From NCBI GenBank assembly GCA_035707965.1, contig DASSTJ010000213.1:1-27593 (forward strand): DNA of 27,593 bases, read 5' to 3'. This DNA is from DASSTJ01 sp035707965 (GTDB taxonomy: Bacteria > Actinomycetota > Actinomycetes > Actinomycetales > Angustibacteraceae). Below the pieces are notes generated by a model. The model did no database searches. It was not told the DNA's origin and saw nothing but the letters and a program-made list of their open reading frames with translations. How positions within the stretch are numbered: position 1 is the first letter of the stretch; each line of letters begins with the position of its first letter. Made by a program: the position numbers and the translations under genes. Positions 6,662 to 13,447 of the stretch are shown here, one piece after another.

Positions 6662-8278
6662 GTGGCGCGCGGCGACGGACGACTCACGCACGACCTCGAC
6701 CCCCACGAGAAGGGCCCGCAGGACGCGTGCGGGGTCTTCGGCGTGTGGGCGCCAGGCGAGGAGGTCGCGAAGCTCACCTACTTCGGCCTCTACGCCCTGC
6801 AGCACCGCGGCCAGGAGTCGGCGGGCATCGCCACCAGCGACGGCGACCGTCTGCTGGTGTACAAGGACATGGGGCTGGTGTCCCAGGTCTTCGACGAGAC
6901 CGCGCTGCACTCGCTGCCGGGCCATCTCGCCATCGGTCACACCCGGTACTCCACGACCGGCGCGAGCGTCTGGGAGAACGCGCAGCCCACGCTCGGCGCG
7001 ACTGCGGGCGGCACGGTCGCGCTGGCCCACAACGGCAACCTGACCAACACCGAGCACCTGCGCCGCCTGGTCGAGCAGCGCTACGGCGCGCCGGCGCTCG
7101 CCGCCCTGGGCGGCAGCACGACCGACACCAGCCTCATCACGGCACTGCTCGCCGGTGACCCCGACCGCAGTCTCGAGGCCACGGCGCTCGAGGTGCTGCC
7201 CGAGATCGACGGCGCGTTCAGCCTGGTGTTCCTCGACGAGCACACGCTCTACGCCGCGCGAGACCGGCACGGCATCCGACCGCTGGTGCTGGGTCGTCTG
7301 GAGCGCGGCTGGGTGATCGCCAGCGAGACGGCGGCCCTCGACATCGTGGGCGCCAGCGTGGTCCGCGAGGTCGAGCCGGGCGAGCTCGTCGCGATCGACG
7401 CCGACGGCCTGCGCACGACGCGGTTCGCGGTCCCCGAACCCAAGGGCTGCGTCTTCGAGTACGTCTACCTGGCGCGTCCGGACACGACGATCAGCGGGCG
7501 CAGCGTGCAGGCGGCGCGCGCTGCCATGGGTCGCCGTCTCGCCCGCGAGCACCCCGTCGAGGCGGACCTCGTCATCCCGACTCCGGAGTCCGGCACGCCG
7601 GCCGCGATCGGCTACGCGCAGGAGTCCGGCATCCCCTACGGACAGGGGCTCGTCAAGAACTCGTACGTCGGCCGCACGTTCATCCAGCCGAGACAGACGA
7701 TCCGGCAGCTCGGGATCCGGCTCAAGCTCAACCCGCTGCGCGAGGTCATCCACGGCAAGCGGCTCGTGGTCGTCGACGACTCGATCGTGCGCGGCAATAC
7801 CCAGCGCGCCCTCGTGCGCATGCTGCGCGAGGCCGGAGCGGCGGAGGTGCACGTGCGCATCTCCAGCCCGCCGGTCAGGTGGCCGTGCTTCTACGGCATC
7901 GACTTCGCCACGCGCGCGGAGCTCATCGCCACCGGCCTGGGCGTCGACGAGATCTGCGCGAGCATCGGCGCGGACTCTCTCGGCTACATCAGCACCGACG
8001 GCATGATCGAGGCGACGCAGCATCCGCGCGAGCGCCTCTGCACCGCCTGCTTCACCGGCGAGTACCCGGTGCGCATCCCGGACACGGCCCAGCTCGGCCG
8101 CCACGCCGTCGACACCTTGCCGGGCCTCAGCAGGGACGACGCCCCGGCGCCGTCCGCACCTGCTCGCGCTGCCGCGGCCGCGGGTTCCGCCCGGGTCGTC
8201 GCGCGGGGCTCGCGCGATGCGGACGGCGTCAGCACCGGCCTGGCCGGCGGCGCGAGCGACGCGCTGGGCCGGCCGTGA
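6662..8278 (+). CDS. purF: Amidophosphoribosyltransferase
   Basis: A 538-residue enzyme for the first committed step of de novo purine synthesis: PRPP plus glutamine gives 5-phosphoribosylamine. A 22-residue propeptide precedes Cys23 (DACGVFG), which becomes the N-terminal nucleophile of the Ntn glutaminase domain. The phosphoribosyltransferase domain contains the PRPP loop VVVDDSIVRGNT at about 369-380. Four cysteines, in KGCVFEY, WPCFYG and RLCTACF, match the [4Fe-4S] ligands of the Bacillus subtilis type. A roughly 60-residue Ala/Gly/Asp-rich C-terminal extension has no counterpart in most PurF and looks disordered. The GTG at 6662 lacks a well-spaced Shine-Dalgarno. GACACT lies six bases before it, so the mRNA may be leaderless. 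purM follows in the same direction after 148 bp of repeats. Confidence 0.95.
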   Translation: MARGDGRLTHDLDPHEKGPQDACGVFGVWAPGEEVAKLTYFGLYALQHRGQESAGIATSDGDRLLVYKDMGLVSQVFDETALHSLPGHLAIGHTRYSTTGASVWENAQPTLGATAGGTVALAHNGNLTNTEHLRRLVEQRYGAPALAALGGSTTDTSLITALLAGDPDRSLEATALEVLPEIDGAFSLVFLDEHTLYAARDRHGIRPLVLGRLERGWVIASETAALDIVGASVVREVEPGELVAIDADGLRTTRFAVPEPKGCVFEYVYLARPDTTISGRSVQAARAAMGRRLAREHPVEADLVIPTPESGTPAAIGYAQESGIPYGQGLVKNSYVGRTFIQPRQTIRQLGIRLKLNPLREVIHGKRLVVVDDSIVRGNTQRALVRMLREAGAAEVHVRISSPPVRWPCFYGIDFATRAELIATGLGVDEICASIGADSLGYISTDGMIEATQHPRERLCTACFTGEYPVRIPDTAQLGRHAVDTLPGLSRDDAPAPSAPARAAAAAGSARVVARGSRDADGVSTGLAGGASDALGRP

Positions 8279-8304
8279 GCCGGCTCCGCGGAACTTCCGC
8301 ACGC

Positions 8305-8407
8305 GACGTTTCGCGCGCACGTGGGCACGTGCGTCACGCCCGGTGCCGCGTTTCGCGCGAAACGCGGCAGCCAGCACCCGCCGCGTGCCGCGTTTCGCGC
8401 GAACCGG
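8305..8407. repeat. Three 42-bp-spaced palindromic units (array 2)
   Basis: Units with CGTTTCGCGCG start at 8307, 8349 and 8391, exactly 42 bp apart. The middle unit is a perfect 24-bp palindrome (8345-8368) with core CGTTTCGCGCGAAACG. The outer units keep the left half and lose part of the right. Units two and three are preceded by GTGCCG. The sequence between cores is not conserved. The array occupies most of the purF-purM gap. The core resembles the ParB site parS (TGTTTCACGTGAAACA) but has GCGC at the centre. Confidence 0.85.
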
Positions 8408-8426
8408 GGTTCAGCGGGGCGTTGCG

Positions 8427-9542
8427 ATGAGCGAGCCGGTCACCTACGCGGCGGCCGGGGTCGACACCGAGGCCGGCGACCGCGCCGTCGCGCTCATGAA
8501 GGACTGGGTCGCGAAGACCCGCCGTCCCGAGGTGGTCGGTGGCCTCGGCGGGTTTGCCGGGCTGTTCGACGCCACCGCGCTGCGCCAGTTCCGGCGTCCT
8601 CTGCTGGCGACGAGCACGGACGGCGTGGGCACGAAGGTACAGATCGCCCAGCGGCTCGACGTCCACCACACGATCGGCTTCGACCTGGTCGGCATGGTGG
8701 TCGACGACATCGTCGTGGCCGGCGCGGAGCCGTTGTTCATGACCGACTACATCGCCTGCGGGCACGTGGTGCCCGAGCGCATCGCGGCCATCGTCCGGGG
8801 CATCGCCGAGGCCTGCGTGGTGGCCGGCTGCGCGCTTGCCGGCGGCGAGACGGCCGAGCACCCCGGGTTGCTCGGCCCGGACGAGTACGACGTGGCCGGT
8901 GCCGTCACCGGAGTGGTCGAGGCGGACGACGTCCTCGGCCCGGAGCGGGTGCGTGAGGGTGACGTGCTGGTCGCCATGGCGTCGTCGGGGCTGCACTCCA
9001 ACGGCTACTCGCTCGTGCGCCGGGTGGTCGACGTCGCGGGCTGGTCCCTCGATCGCTACGTCGACGAGCTCGGCCGCACGCTCGGCGAGGAGCTGCTCGA
9101 GCCGACCCGGGTGTACGCGGCCGACGTCCTCGACCTGCTCCGTGGCGGACGGCAGGCCGGTATCGACGTCCACGCGTTGAGCCACGTCACCGGCGGCGGG
9201 CTCGCCGCGAACCTCGCTCGAGTGCTGCCGCAGGGGCTCGAGGCGGTCGTCGACCGCAGCACCTGGGCGCCGGCCCCGATCTTCTCGCTCGTGCGTCGCC
9301 TCGGTCAGGTGCCCGTCGCCGATCTCGAGAAGACGCTGAACGTCGGCGTGGGCATGGTGGCCGTCGTCGACGCGGACGGGGCCGACGCCGCCGTGCGTCG
9401 GTTGCGCGACCGCGGCCTGCCTGCGTGGGTGCTCGGCGAGGTACGCGTGCCGGGCGAGCACGACCCGATCGGGGACGTCACCCAGGGCGCCAAGGGCGTC
9501 GACGGGGGCGCCGTGCGCCTGATCGGCCACCAGCCGCTCTGA
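8427..9542 (+). CDS. purM: Phosphoribosylformylglycinamidine cyclo-ligase (AIR synthetase)
   Basis: A 371-residue cytoplasmic enzyme that closes the imidazole ring: FGAM plus ATP gives AIR, the fifth step of purine synthesis. The N-terminal ATP-binding half has YAAAGVDTEAGDRAV at 7-21, the TSTDGVGTK motif at 62-70, DLVGMVVDDIVVAGAEPLF at 86-104 and ALAGGETAEHPG near 134-145. The second half has VAMASSGLHSNGYSLVR and the HVTGGGLAANLARVLP motif, all typical of PurM. Length is normal (about 340-370). The ATG at 8427 has only a weak G-rich element upstream. It shares direction with purF, and the intervening palindrome array may reduce or modulate read-through. It converges with the DUF3073 gene. 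Confidence 0.95.
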   Translation: MSEPVTYAAAGVDTEAGDRAVALMKDWVAKTRRPEVVGGLGGFAGLFDATALRQFRRPLLATSTDGVGTKVQIAQRLDVHHTIGFDLVGMVVDDIVVAGAEPLFMTDYIACGHVVPERIAAIVRGIAEACVVAGCALAGGETAEHPGLLGPDEYDVAGAVTGVVEADDVLGPERVREGDVLVAMASSGLHSNGYSLVRRVVDVAGWSLDRYVDELGRTLGEELLEPTRVYAADVLDLLRGGRQAGIDVHALSHVTGGGLAANLARVLPQGLEAVVDRSTWAPAPIFSLVRRLGQVPVADLEKTLNVGVGMVAVVDADGADAAVRRLRDRGLPAWVLGEVRVPGEHDPIGDVTQGAKGVDGGAVRLIGHQPL

Positions 9543-9554
9543 CCGGCGCCTCGC

Positions 9555-9602
9555 GTGCGGGGACGGGTGCGTGCGGGGACGGGTGCGTGCGGGGATGGGT
9601 GC
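9555..9602 (+). repeat. 16-bp tandem repeat, three copies
   Basis: GTGCGGGGACGGGTGC at 9555-9570 and 9571-9586 is followed by GTGCGGGGATGGGTGC at 9587-9602, which is also the left end of the 65-bp element. The two upstream units look like an expansion of that end. Confidence 0.9.
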
Positions 9603-9651
9603 GGTGGGATGGTCGTGATCGCAGCCGGCTGGACGGCACCCATCGACGCAC
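9587..9651. repeat. 65-bp element with inverted ends (copy 2 of 3)
   Basis: The left end GTGCGGGGATGGGTGC and the right end GCACCCATCGACGCAC form an imperfect inverted repeat. The perfect inner part is GATGGGTGC (9594-9602) with GCACCCATC (9636-9644). This copy and the next agree at 65 of 67 positions over 9587-9653 and 9677-9743. It lies in the gap between convergent purM and DUF3073. Confidence 0.85.
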
Positions 9652-9676
9652 AGTGCCGAGCGGTGAGGGCCTCGGT

Positions 9677-9741
9677 GTGCGGGGATGGGTGCGGTGGGGT
9701 GGTCGTGATCGCAGCCGCCTGGACGGCACCCATCGACGCAC
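9677..9741. repeat. 65-bp element with inverted ends (copy 3 of 3)
   Basis: This is a direct repeat of copy 2, shifted by 90 bp and differing at two positions (9699 and 9718). A GGCCGCGCGGCC palindrome follows at about 9748-9759. Together the repeats account for nearly all of the 256-bp purM-DUF3073 gap. Confidence 0.85.
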
Positions 9742-9798
9742 AGCATCGGCCGCGCGGCCCAGGATCAGCCGCGCGGCGCGGTCAGCACAGCGACGCGC

Positions 9799-9996
9799 TC
9801 AGCGCTCGCCCGACGCCCACTGCTGGTAGTCGTCGTCCTCGTCGCTCGACGAGTCGTGCTGACGCGGGGGCTCGCCGAAGCGAGGTGCTCCCGCGTGAAG
9901 CTCGCGCTGGAGGGCAGTCAGGTCCGTGTCCGGGCTGTAGTACTTCAGCTCCCGGGCGACCTTGGTCTGCTTGGCCTTGGCTCGGCCGCGACCCAT
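9799..9996 (-). CDS. DUF3073 family protein
   Basis: A 65-residue protein starting MGRGRAKAKQTKVARELKYY, the hallmark of DUF3073, a small family found across Actinomycetota. The N terminus is strongly basic, the middle has the conserved YYSPDTDLTALQRELH segment, and the C terminus is acidic (DSSSDEDDDYQQW). Function is unknown; the charge pattern would suit a nucleic-acid-associated or ribosome-associated protein, but that is inference. The ATG at 9996 follows GAGGGGG on the minus strand. Its position between purM and the branched-chain amino acid dehydrogenase is conserved in Streptomyces and relatives. Confidence 0.93.
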   Translation of the reverse strand: MGRGRAKAKQTKVARELKYYSPDTDLTALQRELHAGAPRFGEPPRQHDSSSDEDDDYQQWASGER

Positions 9997-10020
9997 GGCG
10001 TCGACCCCCTCATACGTGGG

Positions 10021-10048
10021 CCCGAGGCGGCTGCGTGGCGGCCTCGGG
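10021..10048 (-). promoter_or_regulatory. Hairpin in the 5' leader region of the DUF3073 gene
   Basis: CCCGAGGC and GCCTCGGG form an 8-bp stem around a 12-nt loop, about 25 bp upstream of the DUF3073 start. A possible -10 (TACCGT on the minus strand near 10079) lies further upstream, so the hairpin would be in the leader RNA. The region 9997-10250 holds no gene that I can support. Confidence 0.3.
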
Positions 10049-10219
10049 ATCGGTGTGCTCTCTCGTACCTCAACGGTACCTTGTGCGCGTCTGTTCCGGC
10101 GACTCGCTGGTCACCTTCGACTGCGCTTCGTGCAGCACCTCACACGCCGGCAGGGCACACTTCGTCGCCAAGGTGGACGGATCAGGCTCACCGGCCGCCC
10201 ACCTCGGCCACGACGTGCG

Positions 10220-10261
10220 GTCCGCTACCGCCGACGGTGTCCGACGTCCGCTACCGCCGAC
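10220..10261. repeat. 16-bp direct repeat covering the end of the amino acid dehydrogenase gene
   Basis: GTCCGCTACCGCCGAC occurs at 10220-10235 and 10246-10261, a 26-bp step. The right copy contains the last codons and the TAG of the dehydrogenase gene; the left copy is downstream of it. It looks like a small local duplication. Confidence 0.8.
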
Positions 10262-11357
10262 CGGGGAGCCAGGTGCGCCGCACCGCCACCACCTGCTCGA
10301 TCCGCTGCTCCGCCAGACGGTCGGCGGCCACCGACGGTGGGACGTGCTCGGAGTCGGCCAGGGCGAGCACGTCGGACGTCGTGTCGAAGATCTTCTCGAC
10401 GCGCGCGCGAGCCCGGTCGAACGCGAACCCGTGCAGCTCGTCGGCCACCTGGATCACCCCGCCGGCGTTCACGAGGTAGTCGGGGCAGTAGAGGATGTCG
10501 CGCTCGACGAGCTGGTCGGCGACCGCCCGCCCGCCGTCGTCCTCACCGGCGAGCTGGTTGTTGGCGGCCCCGCACACGATGGACGCACCGAGCGCAGCGA
10601 CCACGTCCGGCGTGAGGGCGTCGCCCAAGGCGCACGGCGCGTAGACGTCGAGGTCCGACGCCACCAGCTTCTCGGCGCTGTCGACCACGTCGACCTCAGG
10701 GTGCTGCAGGCGCACCCGGTCCACCGCCTCCGAGCTCACGTCCGTGATCACGACGTCGGCACCGTCGCCGAGGAGGTGCTCGACCAGGAGCCTGCCCACC
10801 TTGCCGACGCCGGCGATGCCGACGCGCCGCCCGCGGAGCGTCGGGGACCCCCACCGGTGGGCCGCCGCAGCGCGCATGCCCTGGAAGACGCCGAGGGACG
10901 TCAGCACCGAGGAGTCGCCGGCGCCGCCGTTCGCCTCGCTGCGACCCGTGACGAAGTCGCACTCGCGCGCGATGACGTCCATGTCCTGCACGTAGGTGCC
11001 TACGTCGCAGGCCGTCACGTACCGTCCACCCAGGCTCTGCACGAACCGCCCGTACGCGCGCAGCAGCGGCTCGGACTTGAGCGTCGCCGGGTCGCCGATG
11101 ATGACGGCTTTGCCGCCGCCGATGTCGAGGCCGGCGAGGGCGTTCTTGTACGTCATGCCCTTGGACAGGTGAAGGGCGTCGGTCATGGCGGCGTCGGCCG
11201 TCGGGTACGGGTAGAACCGCGTGCCCCCGAGGGCCGGGCCGAGCGCGGTGCTGTGGATCGCGATGATCGCCCGCAGCCCGGTCGGCTGGTCGTGGCAGAC
11301 GACGACCTGCTCGTGGCCGCTGTCGAAGACGTGCTGGATGCTGCTCGTGCTCGTCAC
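10251..11357 (-). CDS. vdh: Valine/leucine dehydrogenase (Glu/Leu/Phe/Val dehydrogenase family)
   Basis: A 368-residue NAD-dependent amino acid dehydrogenase that oxidatively deaminates branched-chain amino acids to 2-oxoacids, feeding catabolism and branched fatty acid starters. ALGGTRFYPY at about 42-51 and KGMTYKNALAGLDIGGGKAVI at 66-86 are the family's substrate and catalytic segments; Lys71 and Lys83 are the expected active-site lysines. GIAGVGKVGRLLVEHL near 180-195 is the dinucleotide-binding glycine loop, and CGAANNQLAGEDDG follows. The GTG at 11357 has AAGGAG at ideal spacing on the minus strand. The order DUF3073, this gene, a hypothetical and bldC matches the Streptomyces coelicolor vdh region, which favours valine dehydrogenase. 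Exact specificity cannot be read from the sequence. Confidence 0.9.
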   Translation of the reverse strand: MTSTSSIQHVFDSGHEQVVVCHDQPTGLRAIIAIHSTALGPALGGTRFYPYPTADAAMTDALHLSKGMTYKNALAGLDIGGGKAVIIGDPATLKSEPLLRAYGRFVQSLGGRYVTACDVGTYVQDMDVIARECDFVTGRSEANGGAGDSSVLTSLGVFQGMRAAAAHRWGSPTLRGRRVGIAGVGKVGRLLVEHLLGDGADVVITDVSSEAVDRVRLQHPEVDVVDSAEKLVASDLDVYAPCALGDALTPDVVAALGASIVCGAANNQLAGEDDGGRAVADQLVERDILYCPDYLVNAGGVIQVADELHGFAFDRARARVEKIFDTTSDVLALADSEHVPPSVAADRLAEQRIEQVVAVRRTWLPGRR

Positions 11358-11465
11358 GGTGGTGACTCCTTAGGGTGTTGCCGCCCTCTCACCCTCGTGA
11401 GGCGTCCGGACGGCAGCCGTCGGCGCCAGGCACCGGCGCCTGACCACCAGCGTAGGGCTCGGGGT

Positions 11466-11484
11466 GACACCCTGGCAGGGTGTC
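11466..11484. promoter_or_regulatory. Perfect inverted repeat overlapping a start codon
   Basis: GACACCCT-GGC-AGGGTGTC forms 8-bp perfect arms around three bases. It covers the GTG start (11480) of the rightward hypothetical gene and lies in the divergent gap with vdh. GGGTG at 11462-11466 adds a further, overlapping symmetric half. It could be an operator or a hairpin that hides the start codon. Confidence 0.4.
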
Positions 11485-12391
11485 CCGACCGCCCTACGTC
11501 ACGTACCTGCGCGTGCTCGTGCCGGTCGACTCGCTGGCCGCGCACCAGCGCGAGCGCTGGAGCCGGTACGCGGACGACCCGCCGAGCCGGCGACAGGTGT
11601 CGGCGCGCCAGTTCGCCGACACGGTGCGCCGGCTGGCTGGCCGCCCACCGGTCGTCGTGCCGCCCGCCGAGAGCACGGACGGCGTCGTGGTGGTCGTCGA
11701 CGGCCGCTGCTACGTGTGCCCCGAGCAGCCACGGCTGCGCGCGTGGCAGGGGCTCCGGCCGGACGGCGTCAGCCGGCCCCTCGTCGTCTCCCCGCTGCAG
11801 GTGCCGGCGCCGGAGGTGTCGGCGATGCCCGGCGTGCCCGTCCCGGAGACGCTGCGCGAGCAGGCGGCTGCCGACCTGGCGTCGTACGTGGAGCGCGGCG
11901 GCGACCCCCGTCTGTTCAGCCGCACGTCCACGTGGCACGTGCCGTTGTCGTGGTTCGTGCTCTTCACGGCGGCCGAGCGGCGGCTGAGCCTGGGCCGGGA
12001 CGCTCGAGAAGCCGGGAACGACGTCCGGGACCTGGACGACGGCGAGGAGCGGTCCCTGCGCTACCTGACCGCGATGTCCTCGGCCCGCCGACGCTGCGCC
12101 ATCGCCCTGCGGACGGCGCGGCGCCAGCTCGACGACCTCCCGTTCGCCGACGAGCTCGAGCAGCTCGGCCGGTGGCTCGAGGAGTTCCACCCCCACAGCC
12201 TGGTGGAGCTCGACTACGGCGGGCTGGTCGACCTCATCGACGACGTGCACCTCGAGGGCGACGACTCGGTCGCTGACGTGCAGGCCGGCCTCGAGGCGCT
12301 GGCCGACGGTGACGCGTCGACCGCGGCGGCTGCCTACCAGCGGCTGGGCACGCGGTGGACCCGGGTGGCGCTGCTCGCGCGGTCCTCCTGA
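11480..12391 (+). CDS. Conserved actinobacterial hypothetical protein between vdh and bldC
   Basis: A 303-residue soluble protein. I do not recognise a characterised domain. It begins with RPPYVTYLRVLVPVDSLAAHQRERW, and a segment VVVVVDGRCYVCPEQPRLRAW follows near 70-90. A central part contains TWHVPLSWFVLFTAAERRL near 150-170, followed by a helical, Arg- and Asp-rich C-terminal half. A gene of similar length occupies the same place between vdh and bldC in Streptomyces, so it is a conserved neighbour rather than a stray frame. The GTG at 11480 lies inside a perfect inverted repeat and has no good Shine-Dalgarno. This may mean a leaderless mRNA or a somewhat later start. It is transcribed toward bldC, with a hairpin after its stop. 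Confidence 0.75.
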   Translation: MSRPPYVTYLRVLVPVDSLAAHQRERWSRYADDPPSRRQVSARQFADTVRRLAGRPPVVVPPAESTDGVVVVVDGRCYVCPEQPRLRAWQGLRPDGVSRPLVVSPLQVPAPEVSAMPGVPVPETLREQAAADLASYVERGGDPRLFSRTSTWHVPLSWFVLFTAAERRLSLGRDAREAGNDVRDLDDGEERSLRYLTAMSSARRRCAIALRTARRQLDDLPFADELEQLGRWLEEFHPHSLVELDYGGLVDLIDDVHLEGDDSVADVQAGLEALADGDASTAAAAYQRLGTRWTRVALLARSS

Positions 12392-12465
12392 GCCCGGCGG
12401 GCACTGTCAGCACCGGCACGATCTCGCAGCGTGAGGTGGGCAGGCGGGGACTGGTCCGAACGGAT

Positions 12466-12490
12466 GGTGCGCTCACCTTCGGTGAGCACC
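12466..12490 (+). terminator. Hairpin downstream of the hypothetical gene
   Basis: GCTCACC-TTC-GGTGAGC forms a 7-bp stem extended by GGT/ACC across a two-base bulge, about 75 bp after the stop at 12391. No T-run follows, so it may be a weak terminator, or part of the bldC control region. Confidence 0.4.
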
Positions 12491-12520
12491 GAAGGGGGCC
12501 GTCTGGGGTAGTTGACGGGT

Positions 12521-12561
12521 AAATGACTAGATGCTCGGGCGGGGGAGCCCAAAATAACTAG
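12521..12561 (+). promoter_or_regulatory. AT-rich direct repeats upstream of bldC
   Basis: AAATGACTAG (12521-12530) and AAATAACTAG (12552-12561) match at 9 of 10 positions and start 31 bp apart, about three helical turns. TTGACG is at 12512-12517. The repeats also contain GACTAG and CTAGTC, which face each other around a GGGC/GCCC hairpin. This is the most AT-rich part of the 282-bp gap before bldC. BldC is known to bind direct repeats cooperatively, so autoregulation is a reasonable guess. ATACAT at 12616-12621 is a possible -10 nearer the gene. Confidence 0.4.
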
Positions 12562-12673
12562 TCCGGTCTGGTGGGGTGAAGATGATCCGTCCGGATTGTT
12601 CCGCTAGCGCCCGGGATACATCACACTTGAGGCAGTACGCACGACGCGCGCGTACCACGACGAAGGAGTGCAT

Positions 12674-12874
12674 ATGGCCACCCGTACCCCCGATGCGGAG
12701 TCCCTGCTGACGCCAGCGGAGGTCGCCGCGTTGTTCCGTGTCGACCCCAAGACGGTCACGCGGTGGGCGAAGGCCGGCAAGCTGACCTCGATCCGCACGC
12801 TGGGTGGCCACCGCCGCTATCGCGAGGCCGAGGTCCGGGCGCTGCTCTCGGGCATCCCCCAGCAGCGCGGCTGA
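12674..12874 (+). CDS. bldC: BldC, MerR-like DNA-binding regulator
   Basis: A 66-residue protein made only of a MerR-type winged helix-turn-helix, without the coiled coil or effector domain of classical MerR proteins. LLTPAEVAALFRVDPKTV at 11-28 and TRWAKAGKLTSIRTLGGHRR at 29-48 are almost identical to Streptomyces BldC, where it controls the timing of development and binds direct repeats as multimers. In non-sporulating actinobacteria the protein is still highly conserved and its role is less clear. The ATG at 12674 follows GAAGGAG (12662-12668) at good spacing; a GTG at 12668 overlaps that Shine-Dalgarno and is rejected. A strong terminator follows, so it is probably monocistronic. Confidence 0.97.
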   Translation: MATRTPDAESLLTPAEVAALFRVDPKTVTRWAKAGKLTSIRTLGGHRRYREAEVRALLSGIPQQRG

Positions 12875-12890
12875 GCTCAGCACCAGCCCC

Positions 12891-12920
12891 ACGGCGCTGC
12901 ACCCTCGGGTGCGGCGCCGT
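12891..12920 (+). terminator. Terminator after bldC
   Basis: ACGGCGC at 12891-12897 pairs with GCGCCGT at 12914-12920, and GCACC at 12899-12903 pairs with GGTGC at 12908-12912, separated by one T·G wobble. This gives a near-perfect 13-bp stem with a short loop, 17 bp after the bldC stop. Confidence 0.7.
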
Positions 12921-13020
12921 CGTGCTGCCTGCTCTCGCCCCGGAGGCTGGGTGCCACGGCACGCGCGGCTCCTGAGACACTGGACCTGGCCAGCCCATGC
13001 CCCGACCGAGAGGCCCTGAC

Positions 13021-13410
13021 ATGAGCGAGACCGTCTCCTCTGCCGCCGGTGACTCTGCCGTTGCCGACCGTCCCGCGATGGGTCCGGCGTCGACGTCCGC
13101 ACGCGACCTGCTGGTCCGCGCGTTCGTCGTCATCGCCGTCGTCGAGGCGCTCACCTGGGCGGGTCTTCTCGTCGGCATGTACCTCAAGCACGTCACGGAC
13201 GTCACCGAGCTCGGCGTGCGGGTCTTCGGCAGCCTGCACGGCGCCGCGTTCGTCGCCTACGTGGTGATCGCCCTGCTGACGGCACGCTCGCAGCGCTGGC
13301 CGCTGGTCTGGACGACGGTGCTGGCTCTCGCGTCGGCCCTCCCGCCGTTCGTCACGGTGGTCTTCGAGCGCGCGGCGCGTCGCCGCGGCCTGCTCGACGC
13401 CCGAGGCTGA
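13021..13410 (+). CDS. DUF3817 family integral membrane protein
   Basis: A 129-residue protein with three hydrophobic segments at about 33-55, 71-88 and 94-117. The middle region with FGSLHGAAFVAYVV and the first helix with EALTWAGLLVGMYLK match DUF3817, a small membrane family of actinobacteria and some other bacteria whose function is unknown. The N-terminal 30 residues are Ser/Ala-rich and probably cytoplasmic; the C terminus is basic. The ATG at 13021 has GAGAGG upstream and avoids an extra unconserved octapeptide from the ATG at 12997. It lies after the bldC terminator and converges with the YdeI-like gene. Confidence 0.85.
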   Translation: MSETVSSAAGDSAVADRPAMGPASTSARDLLVRAFVVIAVVEALTWAGLLVGMYLKHVTDVTELGVRVFGSLHGAAFVAYVVIALLTARSQRWPLVWTTVLALASALPPFVTVVFERAARRRGLLDARG

Positions 13411-13447
13411 CGAGACGCCGGCCGCGGACGCAGCGGGCGCCGATCCG

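Noticed and set aside
8345..8368. Canonical parS site
   Set aside because: The core has GCGC in the centre and C/G flanks, not the ACGT centre and T/A flanks of parS. The locus also lacks parAB, so only a resemblance is claimed.
8305..8407. CRISPR-like array
   Set aside because: Only two or three units, with imperfect palindromic cores rather than identical repeats, and no cas genes nearby.
9555..11987. Open frame of about 810 codons on the plus strand
   Set aside because: It is antisense to DUF3073 and vdh, crosses repeats, and has no recognisable domain.
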